Shown here: piece after piece, positions 32,620 through 41,800 of the stretch
Position numbering within the stretch: the first letter of the stretch is position 1
Layout: every line of letters begins with the position of its first letter
Assembly: GCF_008180155.1 (NCBI RefSeq)
Contig: NZ_VSZS01000064.1
Location: 1-64,000 of the forward strand
DNA from: Neoaquamicrobium microcysteis
Lineage (GTDB): Bacteria > Pseudomonadota > Alphaproteobacteria > Rhizobiales > Rhizobiaceae
DNA: 64,000 nt
Direction of reading: 5' to 3'
The notes under the pieces: generated by a model
What the model saw: only the letters and a program-made list of their open reading frames with translations
Databases searched by the model: none
What the model was told of the DNA's origin: nothing
Program-made: the position numbers and the translations under genes

Positions 32620-33264
32620 ATGACCGTCCACCCGCTACCGGCAGATTTTGGGGCGTTTCCCTTCGCCCTACCCGGCGGCCATCCCGCCGATTCCAGGCAC
32701 GCGCAGCCGGTGACCTGCCACGCCGCGGGCAACGAGATCTACGCGCAGGGAGAAAAGGCCGGCTGCCTCTACCAGGTGGAGTTCGGCGCGGTGCGGGTCT
32801 ACCGGCTGTTGTCCGACGGCCGCCGTCAGATCTCGGCCTTTCATCTGGCCGGCGAGGTCTTCGGCTTCGAGGCCGACGGCACCCACCACTTCTTTGCCGA
32901 AGCCATCGGCGCGACCGGCATCCGCACCCTTCGCCTGCAAGCCGCAGCCGACCTGTCACACGCGCTGCTGCCGCTGGCGCTGCAGAGCCTCGTTCGCGCC
33001 CAGGAACATCTGCTGGTGCTTGGCCGCCAGCAAGCCGCCGAACGCGTCGCCGCCTTCCTGCTCGACATGGCCGAACGGCAAGGCGTCCTCGAACGCTTCG
33101 ATCTGCCGATGTCGCGTACAGACATTGCGGACTATCTGGGCCTCACGATCGAAACCGTCTCGCGCGTGTTCAGCAAGCTCAGGGAAAAGGGCATCATCCG
33201 GTTGCATGGGTTGCGCGGCGTCGAGATCGCGCGCTGGCAGACGCTGCGCGACATGAGCGAATAG
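32620..33264 (+). CDS. fixK: Crp/Fnr family regulator FixK
   Basis: A 214-residue Crp/Fnr regulator. A cyclic-nucleotide-binding-like beta roll (about 30-125) is followed by a dimer helix and an HTH with MSRTDIADYLGLTIETVSRVFSKLREKGII. The recognition helix E-T-V-S-R matches FNR/FixK proteins that read TTGAT-N4-ATCAA. The four-Cys iron-sulfur set of FNR is absent, as expected for FixK, which depends on FixJ for expression. ATG 32620 follows GGGGAGAAAG. Confidence 0.92.
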   Translation: MTVHPLPADFGAFPFALPGGHPADSRHAQPVTCHAAGNEIYAQGEKAGCLYQVEFGAVRVYRLLSDGRRQISAFHLAGEVFGFEADGTHHFFAEAIGATGIRTLRLQAAADLSHALLPLALQSLVRAQEHLLVLGRQQAAERVAAFLLDMAERQGVLERFDLPMSRTDIADYLGLTIETVSRVFSKLREKGIIRLHGLRGVEIARWQTLRDMSE

Positions 33265-33330
33265 GGGAACGGGGTGACAGGACGGCGCGGGCGGACGTAA
33301 TCTCCGCAAGCCAGTTGCAGGAGAACGACG

Positions 33331-34161
33331 ATGCTCAAGGACCTCTTGATCTATCTCCCTTCCTACCCGCGCCCGGTTTCGCGAAGTGCCCTGCGCCGCG
33401 CCATCGACTTTGCCCGGCGCATGGAGGCGCATGCGACCTGCATCGTCGGCGAGACGACCGTGCCGCCGCCCGTCGCCTTCCATCCCTATGGCGTGGACCT
33501 TGAAACGAGACTGGCCGAACGACAGCGCGAAGTTCACCAGACGGCTCGCTCCGAGCTTGCGGCGTTCGAGGAAGAGGCCAGCCGCGTCGGCCTCGCGCAT
33601 GAAGGCAGAATCGTCAAAAGCGCCTACGGCGAGGAGGACGATCAGCTTCTGGCCGCAGCGCGGCTTCACTCCTTGACGGTGGTGCCGATGCCCGAGGATG
33701 CGGAAGCTTCGGCCGATCTGGTGCAGACATTGGTCTTCGAGGCGGGGCGCCCAGTGCTGGTGCTGCCGGAGGGTGGGAGCGAAACTTTCAGCCTGGACGA
33801 CGTCGTCGTCGCGTGGGACGGGACACGCGCCGCTGCCCGCGCGGTGGCCGATGCCATGCCGCTGCTGGAGCGCGCGGCCAAGGTGCGGATCGTCACCGTC
33901 GGCCGTGACAAGCCACTACCCGAGCACGGCAGCGCCCACGATCTGGCGACGCATCTTCGCCGAAACGGCATCAAGGCGACGGCGCAGGAGGAGGAGCGCG
34001 GCAGCCGCTCGGTAGGCGGGGCGCTGGATCAGGCCGCCGGAAAGGCGGACCTGATGGTGATGGGCGCTTTCGGGCACTCGCGCATCCGCGATTTCTTCCT
34101 CGGCGGCGCGACACGACATGTGCTCCGAGAGCCCCGCCGGGCTACCCTTCTGTCGCACTGA
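33331..34161 (+). CDS. Universal stress protein, tandem UspA domains
   Basis: A 276-residue protein with two UspA domains; the second ends in GAFGHSRIRDFFLGGATRHVL, the G-x2-G-x9-G ATP-binding loop. It closely parallels the stress protein at 28471-29304, on the other side of the fix genes, so the two are probably an old duplication. It starts 66 bases after fixK and may be co-transcribed. Such proteins accumulate under oxygen or energy limitation. Confidence 0.9.
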   Translation: MLKDLLIYLPSYPRPVSRSALRRAIDFARRMEAHATCIVGETTVPPPVAFHPYGVDLETRLAERQREVHQTARSELAAFEEEASRVGLAHEGRIVKSAYGEEDDQLLAAARLHSLTVVPMPEDAEASADLVQTLVFEAGRPVLVLPEGGSETFSLDDVVVAWDGTRAAARAVADAMPLLERAAKVRIVTVGRDKPLPEHGSAHDLATHLRRNGIKATAQEEERGSRSVGGALDQAAGKADLMVMGAFGHSRIRDFFLGGATRHVLREPRRATLLSH

Positions 34162-34168
34162 AGCCGAT

Positions 34169-35017
34169 TCAGCCCTTTCTCGCCGGCACGACCATGATGT
34201 CGCAAGGCGCTTCGTCGAGGATGCCGATCGTGGTCCCGCCGAGCAGGACCGTCATAAGCCCGCCCGCGCCGTGGGTTCCCACCATGACGAGGTCTACGTC
34301 CTCCTTCACGACATGGTCGGCCAGTGCGACCGCCGCGTCACGGCCAGGCACGACCGCGACGCGTACCGCGTCGCTCCCGCCATGGCGGGCGAGGAATGCC
34401 CTCGCCTCGCTTTCCGCCTCGTGCCGTTCCCTTGCGCCCGTCGTCGCCACGAAGGGCAGGTCATAGGCGTTGAAAAGGGTGATCTTGCCCGGATCGAAGA
34501 GACGCGAGGCGACATCGAGCGCGACCGCCGAGACGGCGGAAAAATCGCTAGAGACCAGAATGCGCCGATACGCGCCGCGCGGCCGCTTCTTCACCACCAG
34601 CATCGGCACGGGCGCATGACGCGCAAGCGCGGTGACCGTGCTGCCGCGAATCGTCTGGCCGAGCGGATCGTTGCCGGCAATGCCGGTGACGATGAGGTCG
34701 CATCCCTGCCTGGCGGCGATGTCGAGAATGAGCCTGTCGGAGCGGCCCTCAGCAACGGTGAAGTCGAGCGGGACACCCTCTACGTCCGCGAAATCCTCCC
34801 TCAGGAGCCGTAGCGCCCGGTCTGCCGCGCCGTCCGTCGTCGGGCGGGGCGGCTGGTCGTTTGGCGCATCGAGCGCGTCGATCGCATGCACCACCGTGAG
34901 CCTCGCGCCCCATCGCCGGGCCAGGTCGATGGCGCGCTCGCGCGCCCGGTCGCAGCGCGCGCTGAGATCGGTGGCGAAAAGCAGATGTGCGGGCGTCGAA
35001 GCGTCGGTGGCTGTCAT
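34169..35017 (-). CDS. Universal stress protein, tandem UspA domains (third)
   Basis: A 282-residue protein with two UspA domains of a different subgroup. ATP-loop motifs occur in both halves: GIAGNDPLGQTIRGSTVTAL near residue 110 and GTHGAGGLMTVLLGGTTIGIL near residue 255. Convergent with the previous gene (7-base gap). In the 35018-35060 gap the minus strand has TTGACCGAGCAACG, only half of an FNR-type site. Confidence 0.9.
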   Translation of the reverse strand: MTATDASTPAHLLFATDLSARCDRARERAIDLARRWGARLTVVHAIDALDAPNDQPPRPTTDGAADRALRLLREDFADVEGVPLDFTVAEGRSDRLILDIAARQGCDLIVTGIAGNDPLGQTIRGSTVTALARHAPVPMLVVKKRPRGAYRRILVSSDFSAVSAVALDVASRLFDPGKITLFNAYDLPFVATTGARERHEAESEARAFLARHGGSDAVRVAVVPGRDAAVALADHVVKEDVDLVMVGTHGAGGLMTVLLGGTTIGILDEAPCDIMVVPARKG

Positions 35018-35103
35018 GGGTGTTTCCGTTGCTCGGTCAATTGTACCGCTTCGATGAACCTCAGCCTATATCCGTTCCAGCTCCCGACCTTTGCCACAAC
35101 GCA

Positions 35104-35129
35104 AAAGGGCGACCCGAGGGCCGCCCTTT
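35104..35129 (-). terminator. Terminator after BI-1 gene
   Basis: AAAGGGCG/CGCCCTTT stem of 8 bp with a 10-base loop. On the minus strand the distal arm ends in TTTT. Serves the BI-1 gene at 35151-35924. Confidence 0.65.
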
Positions 35130-35150
35130 CGTTTGCCGTTGCGCCGACTG

Positions 35151-35924
35151 CTATTCGCGGTTGCCCAGGAACTGCAGCAGGAACATGAACATGTTGATGA
35201 AGTCGAGATACAGGCGCAGCGCACCCATGATCGCCTTGCGGCCTGCGACCAGCGTGCCGTCGCCCTCGTAGTACATCTCCTTGATCTTCTGGGTGTCGTA
35301 AGCCGTGAGGCCGGCGAACACCAGAACACCGATCGCCGAGATGGCGAACTGCAGGGCGGGCGAGCCCAGGAAGATGTTCACGATCATCGCGATGATGAGA
35401 CCCCAGACGCCCATGATCAGGAACGAACCCATGCCCGTCAGGTCGCGCTTGGTCGTGTAGCCGAACAGCGACAGGCCAAGGAAGGCGGTGGCGGTGATGA
35501 AGAACGTCTGCACGATCGAGGCGCTGGTGTAGACCAGGAAGACCGAGGACAGCGACACGCCCATCAGCGCGGCGAAGACCCAGAACGTGGTCTGCGCGGC
35601 CGACAGGCTCATCTTCTCGACGCGGAACGACAGGAAGAAGACCATTGCCAGCGGTGCGAGCATGACGACCCAGCGCAGCGGCGAGGTGTACAGCAGCACG
35701 CCGAAATTGGTCAGCGACGTTCCGTTCGGAAGCGTGGCGACCGCAGCGGACGGGTTGGTGGCAAGCCATACGGTGCCAAGCGCGGCAAGGCCGGTGATTG
35801 CGAGGCCAAGCGCCATCAGGTTGTAAACCTTGATCATGTAGGCGCGCAGGCCTTCGTCGATCGAGGCGTCGGCGCGCGAACCGGCGGTCGCGACGCGTGC
35901 CTGATAGTTGCGAAGATCAGCCAT
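35151..35924 (-). CDS. Bax inhibitor-1/YccA family membrane protein
   Basis: A 257-residue protein with seven predicted membrane helices of the BI-1 (TMBIM) family. The family core FLVYTSASIVQTFFITATAFLGLSLFGYTTKRDLTGMGSFLIMG and the C-terminal AYDTQKIKEMYYEG (acidic residues of the proposed calcium/proton site) are present. In E. coli, relatives YbhL and YccA sit near FtsH-dependent quality control. Start ATG 35924 with AGAGGAA upstream. A structured leader in front resembles the ybhL leader motif. Confidence 0.93.
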   Translation of the reverse strand: MADLRNYQARVATAGSRADASIDEGLRAYMIKVYNLMALGLAITGLAALGTVWLATNPSAAVATLPNGTSLTNFGVLLYTSPLRWVVMLAPLAMVFFLSFRVEKMSLSAAQTTFWVFAALMGVSLSSVFLVYTSASIVQTFFITATAFLGLSLFGYTTKRDLTGMGSFLIMGVWGLIIAMIVNIFLGSPALQFAISAIGVLVFAGLTAYDTQKIKEMYYEGDGTLVAGRKAIMGALRLYLDFINMFMFLLQFLGNRE

Positions 35925-35934
35925 GGAAATTCCT

Positions 35935-36030
35935 CTTTGTGTGCTCGTGTTCCGTCGGGTGTCGGGCATACGCCCAGGCGCCGCTGGCGGAACTCCAGCA
36001 TGCCTTTGGAGAATATGCTCATTCTTGGCC
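35935..36030 (-). ncRNA. Candidate ybhL leader RNA
   Basis: The 5' untranslated region of the BI-1 gene holds two short hairpins read on the minus strand: CTGG-AGTTCCG-CCAG (35998-35984) and GGGC-GTAT-GCCC (35975-35964). Alphaproteobacterial ybhL genes carry a described cis-regulatory RNA (ybhL leader) in this position. The match is judged from position and hairpin layout; I could not align it to the Rfam model. Confidence 0.45.
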
Positions 36031-36132
36031 CGGAGAACAAGGCCTGTTGCGGCGCGAAACGCCGCGTGAGCGTCACAAAGCGTTCATCTGCGACATCGGA
36101 CCGCTCGGGTGGTTAACGCCGCGCGGCTCCCG

Positions 36133-38685
36133 TCAAAGATTTCGCAGCACCGGCGCGGCCTTGTGGCCCAAAACCCGCCATGTCCCCACGAGCCCGAAGC
36201 CGACCGTCAGCACCAGCGCGATGACGACCGTCGAAACCGCCACTTCCGGCAGGAAGGCGGATGGCAGCGACATGATCCGCGCGATCACGAACCACGCGGC
36301 GATCCCGCCGGCAAGCAAAGCGAATATCGCAGTCGCCAGCCCGATGATCGTGTATTCGAGCGAGAAGGCCTGGATCAGCGTGCGCCGCGTCGCGCCAAGC
36401 GTTTTCAGCACCACGGCATCGTGCACGCGGGCCCGGTTTCCGGCTGCAAGCGCGCCCGACAGCACCAGCACCGAGGCGATCAGCGCAACGGCCGCAGCAG
36501 CCCTGATCGCGACGGCAAGCTGCGCCACGATGGAATTGACGATCTCCAGCGCATCCTTGACCCGAACGCTCGTCACCGAAGGGAAGGTGCGCGTTACGGC
36601 GTTCAGCAGCCGCGCCTCGTCCGCGGGCGTGGCCTGCTCGTCCGACAAGGTGGCAAGCCACGAATGCGGCGCGCCGGCGAATGTGTTGGGCGAAAACACC
36701 ATGACGAAGTTGATGCCCAGCGATTCCCACTGCACCTCGCGGAAATTCGCGATGCGCGCCGTTATGTTGCGCCCAAGCACGTTGACCGTCACGGTATCAC
36801 CGAGCTTGAGGCCAAGTTCTCCGGCCTCCTGTGCGGCGAAGGACACCAGCGGCTCACCCTCGTAATCGGCGTCCCACCACTGGCCCGCCGTCAGCGTCGA
36901 GTTTTCCGGCACGTTGCGGGCATAGGTGATGCCCCTGTCTCCGCGCAGCACCCATGCTCCTTCCGGTGGCACCTGTATCTCGCGCACGTCGATGCCATTG
37001 AGCTCCATCACGCGCCCGCGCAGCATCGGCACGCGGATCAGCTTGCCGTCGGGCGCTTCGGCAGCGACGAGCTCGGCGAATGCGTCGGCCTCGCCGCTCT
37101 GGATATCGACGAAGAAGAAGTTGGGCGCCTGTTCGGGCAGGTTTCCGGCGATCTGGCGGCGCAGGTTGCCGTCGATCAGTGCCAGCGTCACCAGAAGCGT
37201 CAGGCCGAGCCCCAGCGACAGCACCACCGACGGCGTCAGCGCACCGGGTCGATGAATGTTGCCGATGGCCAGCCGCAGCGCGGTGGAGCGCACGCGCGGG
37301 CTGCGTTTCGCCAGCCACTGGACCGCGACACCGACCATGCGAAGCACGAGAAAGGCGAATATGGCCGCGCCGACGAAGATGATGGCGATGCGCCGGTCGG
37401 TGGCCGTCCAGACCGCGAGGCCGGCAAGTGCGACCGCGATCGCCAGTGTCCCCAGCAGATAGACAGGGCGCGGCATTCCGTGGGCGTCGAACCCCATTTC
37501 GCGGAACAGCGCCGTTGCGGGTACGTCTCGCGCGCGGCCGAGCGGCAGGAGCGCAAACGCCAGCGTGACCAGCACGCCGAAAACGGCGGCCAGCGCCAGC
37601 GCACCGGGATAGATCCCGCCCGCCGTCGGCACGGGCAGGACGGAAGACAGGAGCGCGCCGGCAGCCGGCGGCATCATCGCCCCGAGGACGAGCCCGGCCA
37701 GGATGCCGATGGCCGCGATGGCGAGGATCTGGACCAGATAGACGATGAAGACGAAGCGGCCTGATGCGCCAAGGCTCTTGAAGGTGGCGATCACGCCGCG
37801 CTTGCCGTCAAGATAGGCGCGCACGGCGTTGGCGACGCCGACGCCGCCAACGACCAGCGCGGTAAGGCCCACCAGCGTGAGGAACTGCGAGAAACGCTCG
37901 ACATTGGACGACAGCGAAGGTGCTGCGTTGGTGCGCCCCCGTATGCTCCATCCCGCCTCGGGAAGTTCGGCCGACGCCCGGTCGCGGATTTGCTGCAGGG
38001 TTGCCTCGGTCGAGCCTTCCGGCAATCGCACCTTGTAGGCATGCTCGACCAGGCTGCCCGGCTGGATCAGACCGGATGCGCGAAGCCCGTCCAGCGACAC
38101 GAGCAGCCGCGGCGCAAGCCCGAACCCGTCCGAGATGGCGTCCGGTTCGGTGACGATGCGGGCGCGCAGTTCGATATCGGCATTCCCGAGCCTGATGCGA
38201 TCTCCTACCGAAAGGCCCAGCCGGTCGAAGAGGATGTCGGCGGCAGCGGCACCCTGCGCGCCGTCGCGCTCGGCCAGCAACTCATCCAGCGGAATGCTGG
38301 GCTCGGTGACGAGTTCGCCATAAAGCGGATAGAGCCCGTCGACGGCCTTCACTTCCACAAGCGTCTGGTCGGAGCCGTCTGCCAGCCGCGCCATCGAGCG
38401 CATGTTGGCGCTCTCCGCGACCGTGCCGAGGCCGTCCAGGAAAGCGCGCTCGCGCTCGTCCGTCTCGCGGTGAATGAGCTGGAACCGGATATCGCCGCCA
38501 AGCAACTCCTTGCCCTGCGATTCGACGCCATAGGTGATGGCGCGGGCAACGGAGTTGACGCCTCCGATGGCCGCCACCCCCAGCGCAATGCAGGTGATGA
38601 AGATCAGGAAGCCGGAAAGCCCGCCGCGCATCTCGCGCAGCGCGAAACGCACGGCGAGGCGGAAACTGCGCGACCCGTCGCTCAT
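36133..38685 (-). CDS. ABC transporter permease, YbbP/FtsX type
   Basis: An 850-residue permease of the FtsX/MacB superfamily with two FtsX-like blocks. Helices cluster at the N-terminus (about 25-45), the middle (about 265-510) and the C-terminus (about 725-835), with two large periplasmic domains between. Typical is FKSLGASGRFVFIVYLVQILAIAAIG and its C-terminal copy LKTLGATRRTLIQAFSLEY. It overlaps the ATPase gene (ATGA). E. coli ybbAP, beside the esterase tesA, has the same order; a role in exporting a lipid or toxic hydrophobic compound is inferred. Confidence 0.9.
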   Translation of the reverse strand: MSDGSRSFRLAVRFALREMRGGLSGFLIFITCIALGVAAIGGVNSVARAITYGVESQGKELLGGDIRFQLIHRETDERERAFLDGLGTVAESANMRSMARLADGSDQTLVEVKAVDGLYPLYGELVTEPSIPLDELLAERDGAQGAAAADILFDRLGLSVGDRIRLGNADIELRARIVTEPDAISDGFGLAPRLLVSLDGLRASGLIQPGSLVEHAYKVRLPEGSTEATLQQIRDRASAELPEAGWSIRGRTNAAPSLSSNVERFSQFLTLVGLTALVVGGVGVANAVRAYLDGKRGVIATFKSLGASGRFVFIVYLVQILAIAAIGILAGLVLGAMMPPAAGALLSSVLPVPTAGGIYPGALALAAVFGVLVTLAFALLPLGRARDVPATALFREMGFDAHGMPRPVYLLGTLAIAVALAGLAVWTATDRRIAIIFVGAAIFAFLVLRMVGVAVQWLAKRSPRVRSTALRLAIGNIHRPGALTPSVVLSLGLGLTLLVTLALIDGNLRRQIAGNLPEQAPNFFFVDIQSGEADAFAELVAAEAPDGKLIRVPMLRGRVMELNGIDVREIQVPPEGAWVLRGDRGITYARNVPENSTLTAGQWWDADYEGEPLVSFAAQEAGELGLKLGDTVTVNVLGRNITARIANFREVQWESLGINFVMVFSPNTFAGAPHSWLATLSDEQATPADEARLLNAVTRTFPSVTSVRVKDALEIVNSIVAQLAVAIRAAAAVALIASVLVLSGALAAGNRARVHDAVVLKTLGATRRTLIQAFSLEYTIIGLATAIFALLAGGIAAWFVIARIMSLPSAFLPEVAVSTVVIALVLTVGFGLVGTWRVLGHKAAPVLRNL

Positions 38686-39380
38686 GCGTTGACCGCCGCC
38701 AGTTCCGGGGCGGTTTCGATGCGGCCCGACCGCATGGCGATCTGCCTTGTACAGCGCGCGGCGAGGCTGGGGTCGTGCGTGACCAGCACCAGCGTCATGC
38801 CACGCTCGTCGGCCTTGGAGAAAAGCAGGTCGGCGATGGTGCGGCCGGTCGCCTGGTCGAGATTGCCGGTGGGCTCGTCGGCTATGAGGATCGCGGGTTC
38901 GGGCGCCAGAGCCCGTGCGATGGCGACGCGCTGCTGCTCGCCGCCCGAAAGCTCGCCGGGATAATGCGTGACGCGCTCGGCCAATCCCACCGCGGCCAAC
39001 TCGCGCTGCGCCACCGCGAAGGGATCGGGATGGCCTGCCAGTTCCAGCGGCACGGCGACGTTTTCGAGCGCCGTCATGTTCGGGATGAGATGGAACGACT
39101 GGAACACGATGCCGACATTGCGGCCGCGAAACGCCGCCACCTCGTCCTCGCTGCGGTTGTCGATGCGCTGACCGGCGATGTGCACCTCGCCGGCATCCAC
39201 CTTCTCCAGACCCGCCAGAACCATTAGCAGCGTCGACTTGCCGGATCCCGACGGGCCGACGATGCCGGTCGCCTCGCCCTTTCTCACGGCAAGGCTGACA
39301 CCTTTCAGCACATGGACCGATGAAGCACCTTCACCCAGGGTAAGCGATACGTCTTTCATCTGGATGACGGTTTCTGTCAC
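38682..39380 (-). CDS. ABC transporter ATP-binding protein, YbbA/LolD type
   Basis: A 232-residue ABC ATPase of the MacB/LolD group. Walker A GPSGSGKSTL, signature LSGGEQQRVAIARAL, Walker B ILIADEPTGNLD and the switch His in LVTHD are all present. The GTG at 39380 gives VTETVIQMKDVSLTLG and the normal length and has AGGAA upstream; an ATG at 39452 would run into the divergent esterase gene. Coupled to the permease gene by ATGA overlap. Confidence 0.93.
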   Translation of the reverse strand: MTETVIQMKDVSLTLGEGASSVHVLKGVSLAVRKGEATGIVGPSGSGKSTLLMVLAGLEKVDAGEVHIAGQRIDNRSEDEVAAFRGRNVGIVFQSFHLIPNMTALENVAVPLELAGHPDPFAVAQRELAAVGLAERVTHYPGELSGGEQQRVAIARALAPEPAILIADEPTGNLDQATGRTIADLLFSKADERGMTLVLVTHDPSLAARCTRQIAMRSGRIETAPELAAVNA

Positions 39381-39441
39381 GGGCGGAGTTCCTATATGAG
39401 GGTCGTCGGGGCAGGCGCCGGTCACATATGGGTTGTAGAGC

Positions 39442-40086
39442 ATGGCTTTCAAACGATTTCGCGACGTTTTGATGGGCGCCGGGCTGGCGCTGCTGGTGTC
39501 GGTTGCGGCAAGCGCTGCCGAAACCGTCAGAATCGTCGGTTTCGGCGACAGTCTGATGGCGGGATACCAGCTCGACGCCGGCCAATCCTTTCCCGAGAGG
39601 CTTGAAGTCGCGCTTAAGGCGCGCGGTCACGATGTCGTGATAACCAATGCGGGCGTCTCCGGCGATACCACGGCTGCGGGGCTCTCGCGTCTCGACTGGT
39701 CGGTGCCGGACGATACCGACCTCGTGATCCTCGAGCTGGGTGCCAACGACATGCTGCGCGGCATCTCGCCCGACGTGACCGAAAGTAACCTCGTGTCGAT
39801 GATCGAGCGGTTGCAGGAGCGCGACATCAGCGTCGTGCTTGCGGGCATGGTGGCCGCTCCCAATCTTGGCCCAGACTACGGCGAGCGCTTCAACGGCATC
39901 TTCCCGCGGCTGGCAGAAACTTACGACCTGTCCTTCTATCCGTTCTTCCTCGACGGGGTGGCTGCGGACGCTTCGCTGCTGCTCGAAGACGGCATGCATC
40001 CGAACGCCGAGGGCGTCGATCGCATGGTTGAGCGGTTCTTGCCGGTCATCGAGGAAGCGCTTCCTGGAACCGGAGACGGCGCATAG
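39442..40086 (+). CDS. Exported SGNH/GDSL esterase (TesA-like)
   Basis: A 214-residue SGNH-hydrolase with an N-terminal signal peptide (ending ASA, about residue 27). Catalytic blocks are visible: block I FGDSLMAGY (nucleophile Ser), block II NAGVSGDTT, block III LELGANDML, and block V DGMHPNAEG with the Asp-x-x-His pair. E. coli TesA is a periplasmic thioesterase/lysophospholipase in the same divergent setting with ybbAP, so the arrangement is an old one. Confidence 0.92.
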   Translation: MAFKRFRDVLMGAGLALLVSVAASAAETVRIVGFGDSLMAGYQLDAGQSFPERLEVALKARGHDVVITNAGVSGDTTAAGLSRLDWSVPDDTDLVILELGANDMLRGISPDVTESNLVSMIERLQERDISVVLAGMVAAPNLGPDYGERFNGIFPRLAETYDLSFYPFFLDGVAADASLLLEDGMHPNAEGVDRMVERFLPVIEEALPGTGDGA

Positions 40087-40195
40087 TTGTTTCCCACAGG
40101 TTCCGCAACGGAATCGCCGCGCTGCACAAAACAGCTTGCCCGATCGCACGATCGGTGATTCGCTGGCCTTGAGCAGTCGATTCGAGGAGGTAGCA

Positions 40196-40792
40196 ATGCC
40201 TAGACTATTCACCGCCCTCGAGATACCGCGTGACGCCGCCCTTTCGCTCTCTCTCCTGCGCGGCGGCCTCCCCGGAGCGCGCTGGATCGACGTCGAGAAC
40301 TACCACCTCACTCTGCGCTTCTTCGGCGATGTCGAAGGCCATGTCGCCGACGAGATCGCCAACGCGCTCGACAGGGTTCGCAGGCCCTCCTTCAACCTTA
40401 CACTTTCCGGGGTAGGCGCCTTCGGGTCGAAGAAGCCGCATTCGCTTCACGCCTGCGTCGCTGCCTCACCCGACCTGATTGCGCTGCAGGCGGAGATCGA
40501 ACGCATCTGCCAGCGCCTCGGCCTGCCCGCCGACCCGCGCAAATTCGTTCCCCACGTCACGATCGCAAGGCTGCGCAATTCGAGCCCGATCGAGGTCGCC
40601 GGCTATCTGTCGGCGCGCGGCAACTTCGCCACCATGCCCTTCAGGGTCGGCCGCTTCGTGCTGATGTCCTCGCGTGATTCGGTCGGCGGCGGTCCCTACA
40701 TCGTCGAGGAAGCCTGGCCGCTCGTGGGCAGGGACAACGGGCGCGCCGCCGTTGCGGAGCCGTCCCTCGACGCGTTCCCGATCATGCGGTAG
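40196..40792 (+). CDS. thpR: RNA 2',3'-cyclic phosphodiesterase
   Basis: A 198-residue 2H phosphoesterase (LigT/ThpR), which opens 2',3'-cyclic phosphates and was first known as 2'-5' RNA ligase. Both HxTx motifs are present: HLTL in [11 protein letters not shown] (about residue 40) and HVTI in [10 protein letters not shown] (about residue 122). A strong CGAGGAGG site precedes ATG 40196. The next gene begins 5 bases after the stop. Confidence 0.92.
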   Translation: MPRLFTALEIPRDAALSLSLLRGGLPGARWIDVENYHLTLRFFGDVEGHVADEIANALDRVRRPSFNLTLSGVGAFGSKKPHSLHACVAASPDLIALQAEIERICQRLGLPADPRKFVPHVTIARLRNSSPIEVAGYLSARGNFATMPFRVGRFVLMSSRDSVGGGPYIVEEAWPLVGRDNGRAAVAEPSLDAFPIMR

Positions 40793-40797
40793 CGACA

Positions 40798-41094
40798 ATG
40801 GCGCGCGACAAACTCGACAGCGAAGCCGTGAGCAGGGCCCTTGCCGAGCTCGATGGCTGGGCACTGGAAGACGGCGGCGTCGCGATCGTTCGCAACTTCG
40901 CCTTCAGGAATTTCAGCGAGGCGTTCGGCTTCATGGCCCGCGCGGCCCTTGCCGCCGAAAAGCTCGACCATCATCCCGAGTGGTCGAACGTCTACAACAA
41001 GGTCGATGTCCGGCTGAGGACGCACGATGCAGGCGGGCTGACCGATCTCGACTTCAAGCTCGCCCGCAAGATGAACGGGTTTGCCGGCAACTGA
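40798..41094 (+). CDS. phhB: 4a-hydroxytetrahydrobiopterin dehydratase
   Basis: A 98-residue pterin-4a-carbinolamine dehydratase, which recycles the pterin cofactor of aromatic amino acid hydroxylases and may have other roles in bacteria. The active-site segment [24 protein letters not shown] includes the two catalytic His. Likely co-transcribed with thpR. Confidence 0.95.
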   Translation: MARDKLDSEAVSRALAELDGWALEDGGVAIVRNFAFRNFSEAFGFMARAALAAEKLDHHPEWSNVYNKVDVRLRTHDAGGLTDLDFKLARKMNGFAGN

Positions 41095-41168
41095 AACTGT
41101 CGCAGGACTGACAGAATCGATCGATATGCGCTAGGTTGAGTTATCTCCCCAAAGCGACAGGTTCGGCC

Positions 41169-41747
41169 ATGATTCCCGTTTCCATTTCCGTCCTCACCAT
41201 CTGCGGCATCGAAGAGCTGCCGGCGCAGAGCAAGCGCTCGGTGTCCCACGTTCTCTCCGTGCTCGACCCCGAGCTCCCGGAGATCGCCACCTTCGCCGAT
41301 TACGGCGAGCATCACCGCACCACGCTGCGCTTTCACGACATCATCGACCCCGCAGATGGCAGGGTGATGCCCGAGCGCGAGCATGTCGAATCGATCCTGA
41401 AATTCGGCGAGGAGCTGCGGGCGTCGAAGGAAGCGCGCGAGGACGGCCATCTGCTTGTTCACTGCCACATGGGCATCAGCCGCTCGACGGCCGCGATGGT
41501 CACGCTGATGTCGCAGGTGGAACCCGAGCTGTCGGATGACGAGCTGTTTGCCCGCCTGCGCACGATCCGCCCGCAGGCATGGCCCAACTCGGTCATGATC
41601 GCGTTTGCCGACGACCTGCTCGGCCGCAAAGGCCGTCTGATCGAGGCGCTGCGCGGCCACTATCGCCACCAGCTCGTCGCCCAGCCGAAATATCGCGAAT
41701 GGATGCCGTCGCTCGGCCGCGGGCGGGAAGTCGACATGGCTCTGTGA
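41169..41747 (+). CDS. Tyrosine/dual-specificity phosphatase-like protein
   Basis: A 192-residue protein with a cysteine-phosphatase P-loop HCHMGISRST (HCx5R) and an upstream Asp-containing segment FHDIIDPADG that may supply the general acid. These small phosphatases are common in rhizobia and are annotated as protein tyrosine phosphatases. ATG 41169 is chosen; a TTG at 41136 is possible. Substrate unknown. Confidence 0.8.
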   Translation: MIPVSISVLTICGIEELPAQSKRSVSHVLSVLDPELPEIATFADYGEHHRTTLRFHDIIDPADGRVMPEREHVESILKFGEELRASKEAREDGHLLVHCHMGISRSTAAMVTLMSQVEPELSDDELFARLRTIRPQAWPNSVMIAFADDLLGRKGRLIEALRGHYRHQLVAQPKYREWMPSLGRGREVDMAL

Positions 41748-41800
41748 TCGTCGGGCGCGCGCCACTTGCAACCGGCGCGCGCTACGCCCATCTCAACAAT

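Noticed and set aside
35018-35060. A third FNR/FixK box before the stress-protein gene at 34169-35017
   Set aside because: Only one half-site (TTGAC) is good; the other half (CAACG) does not match.
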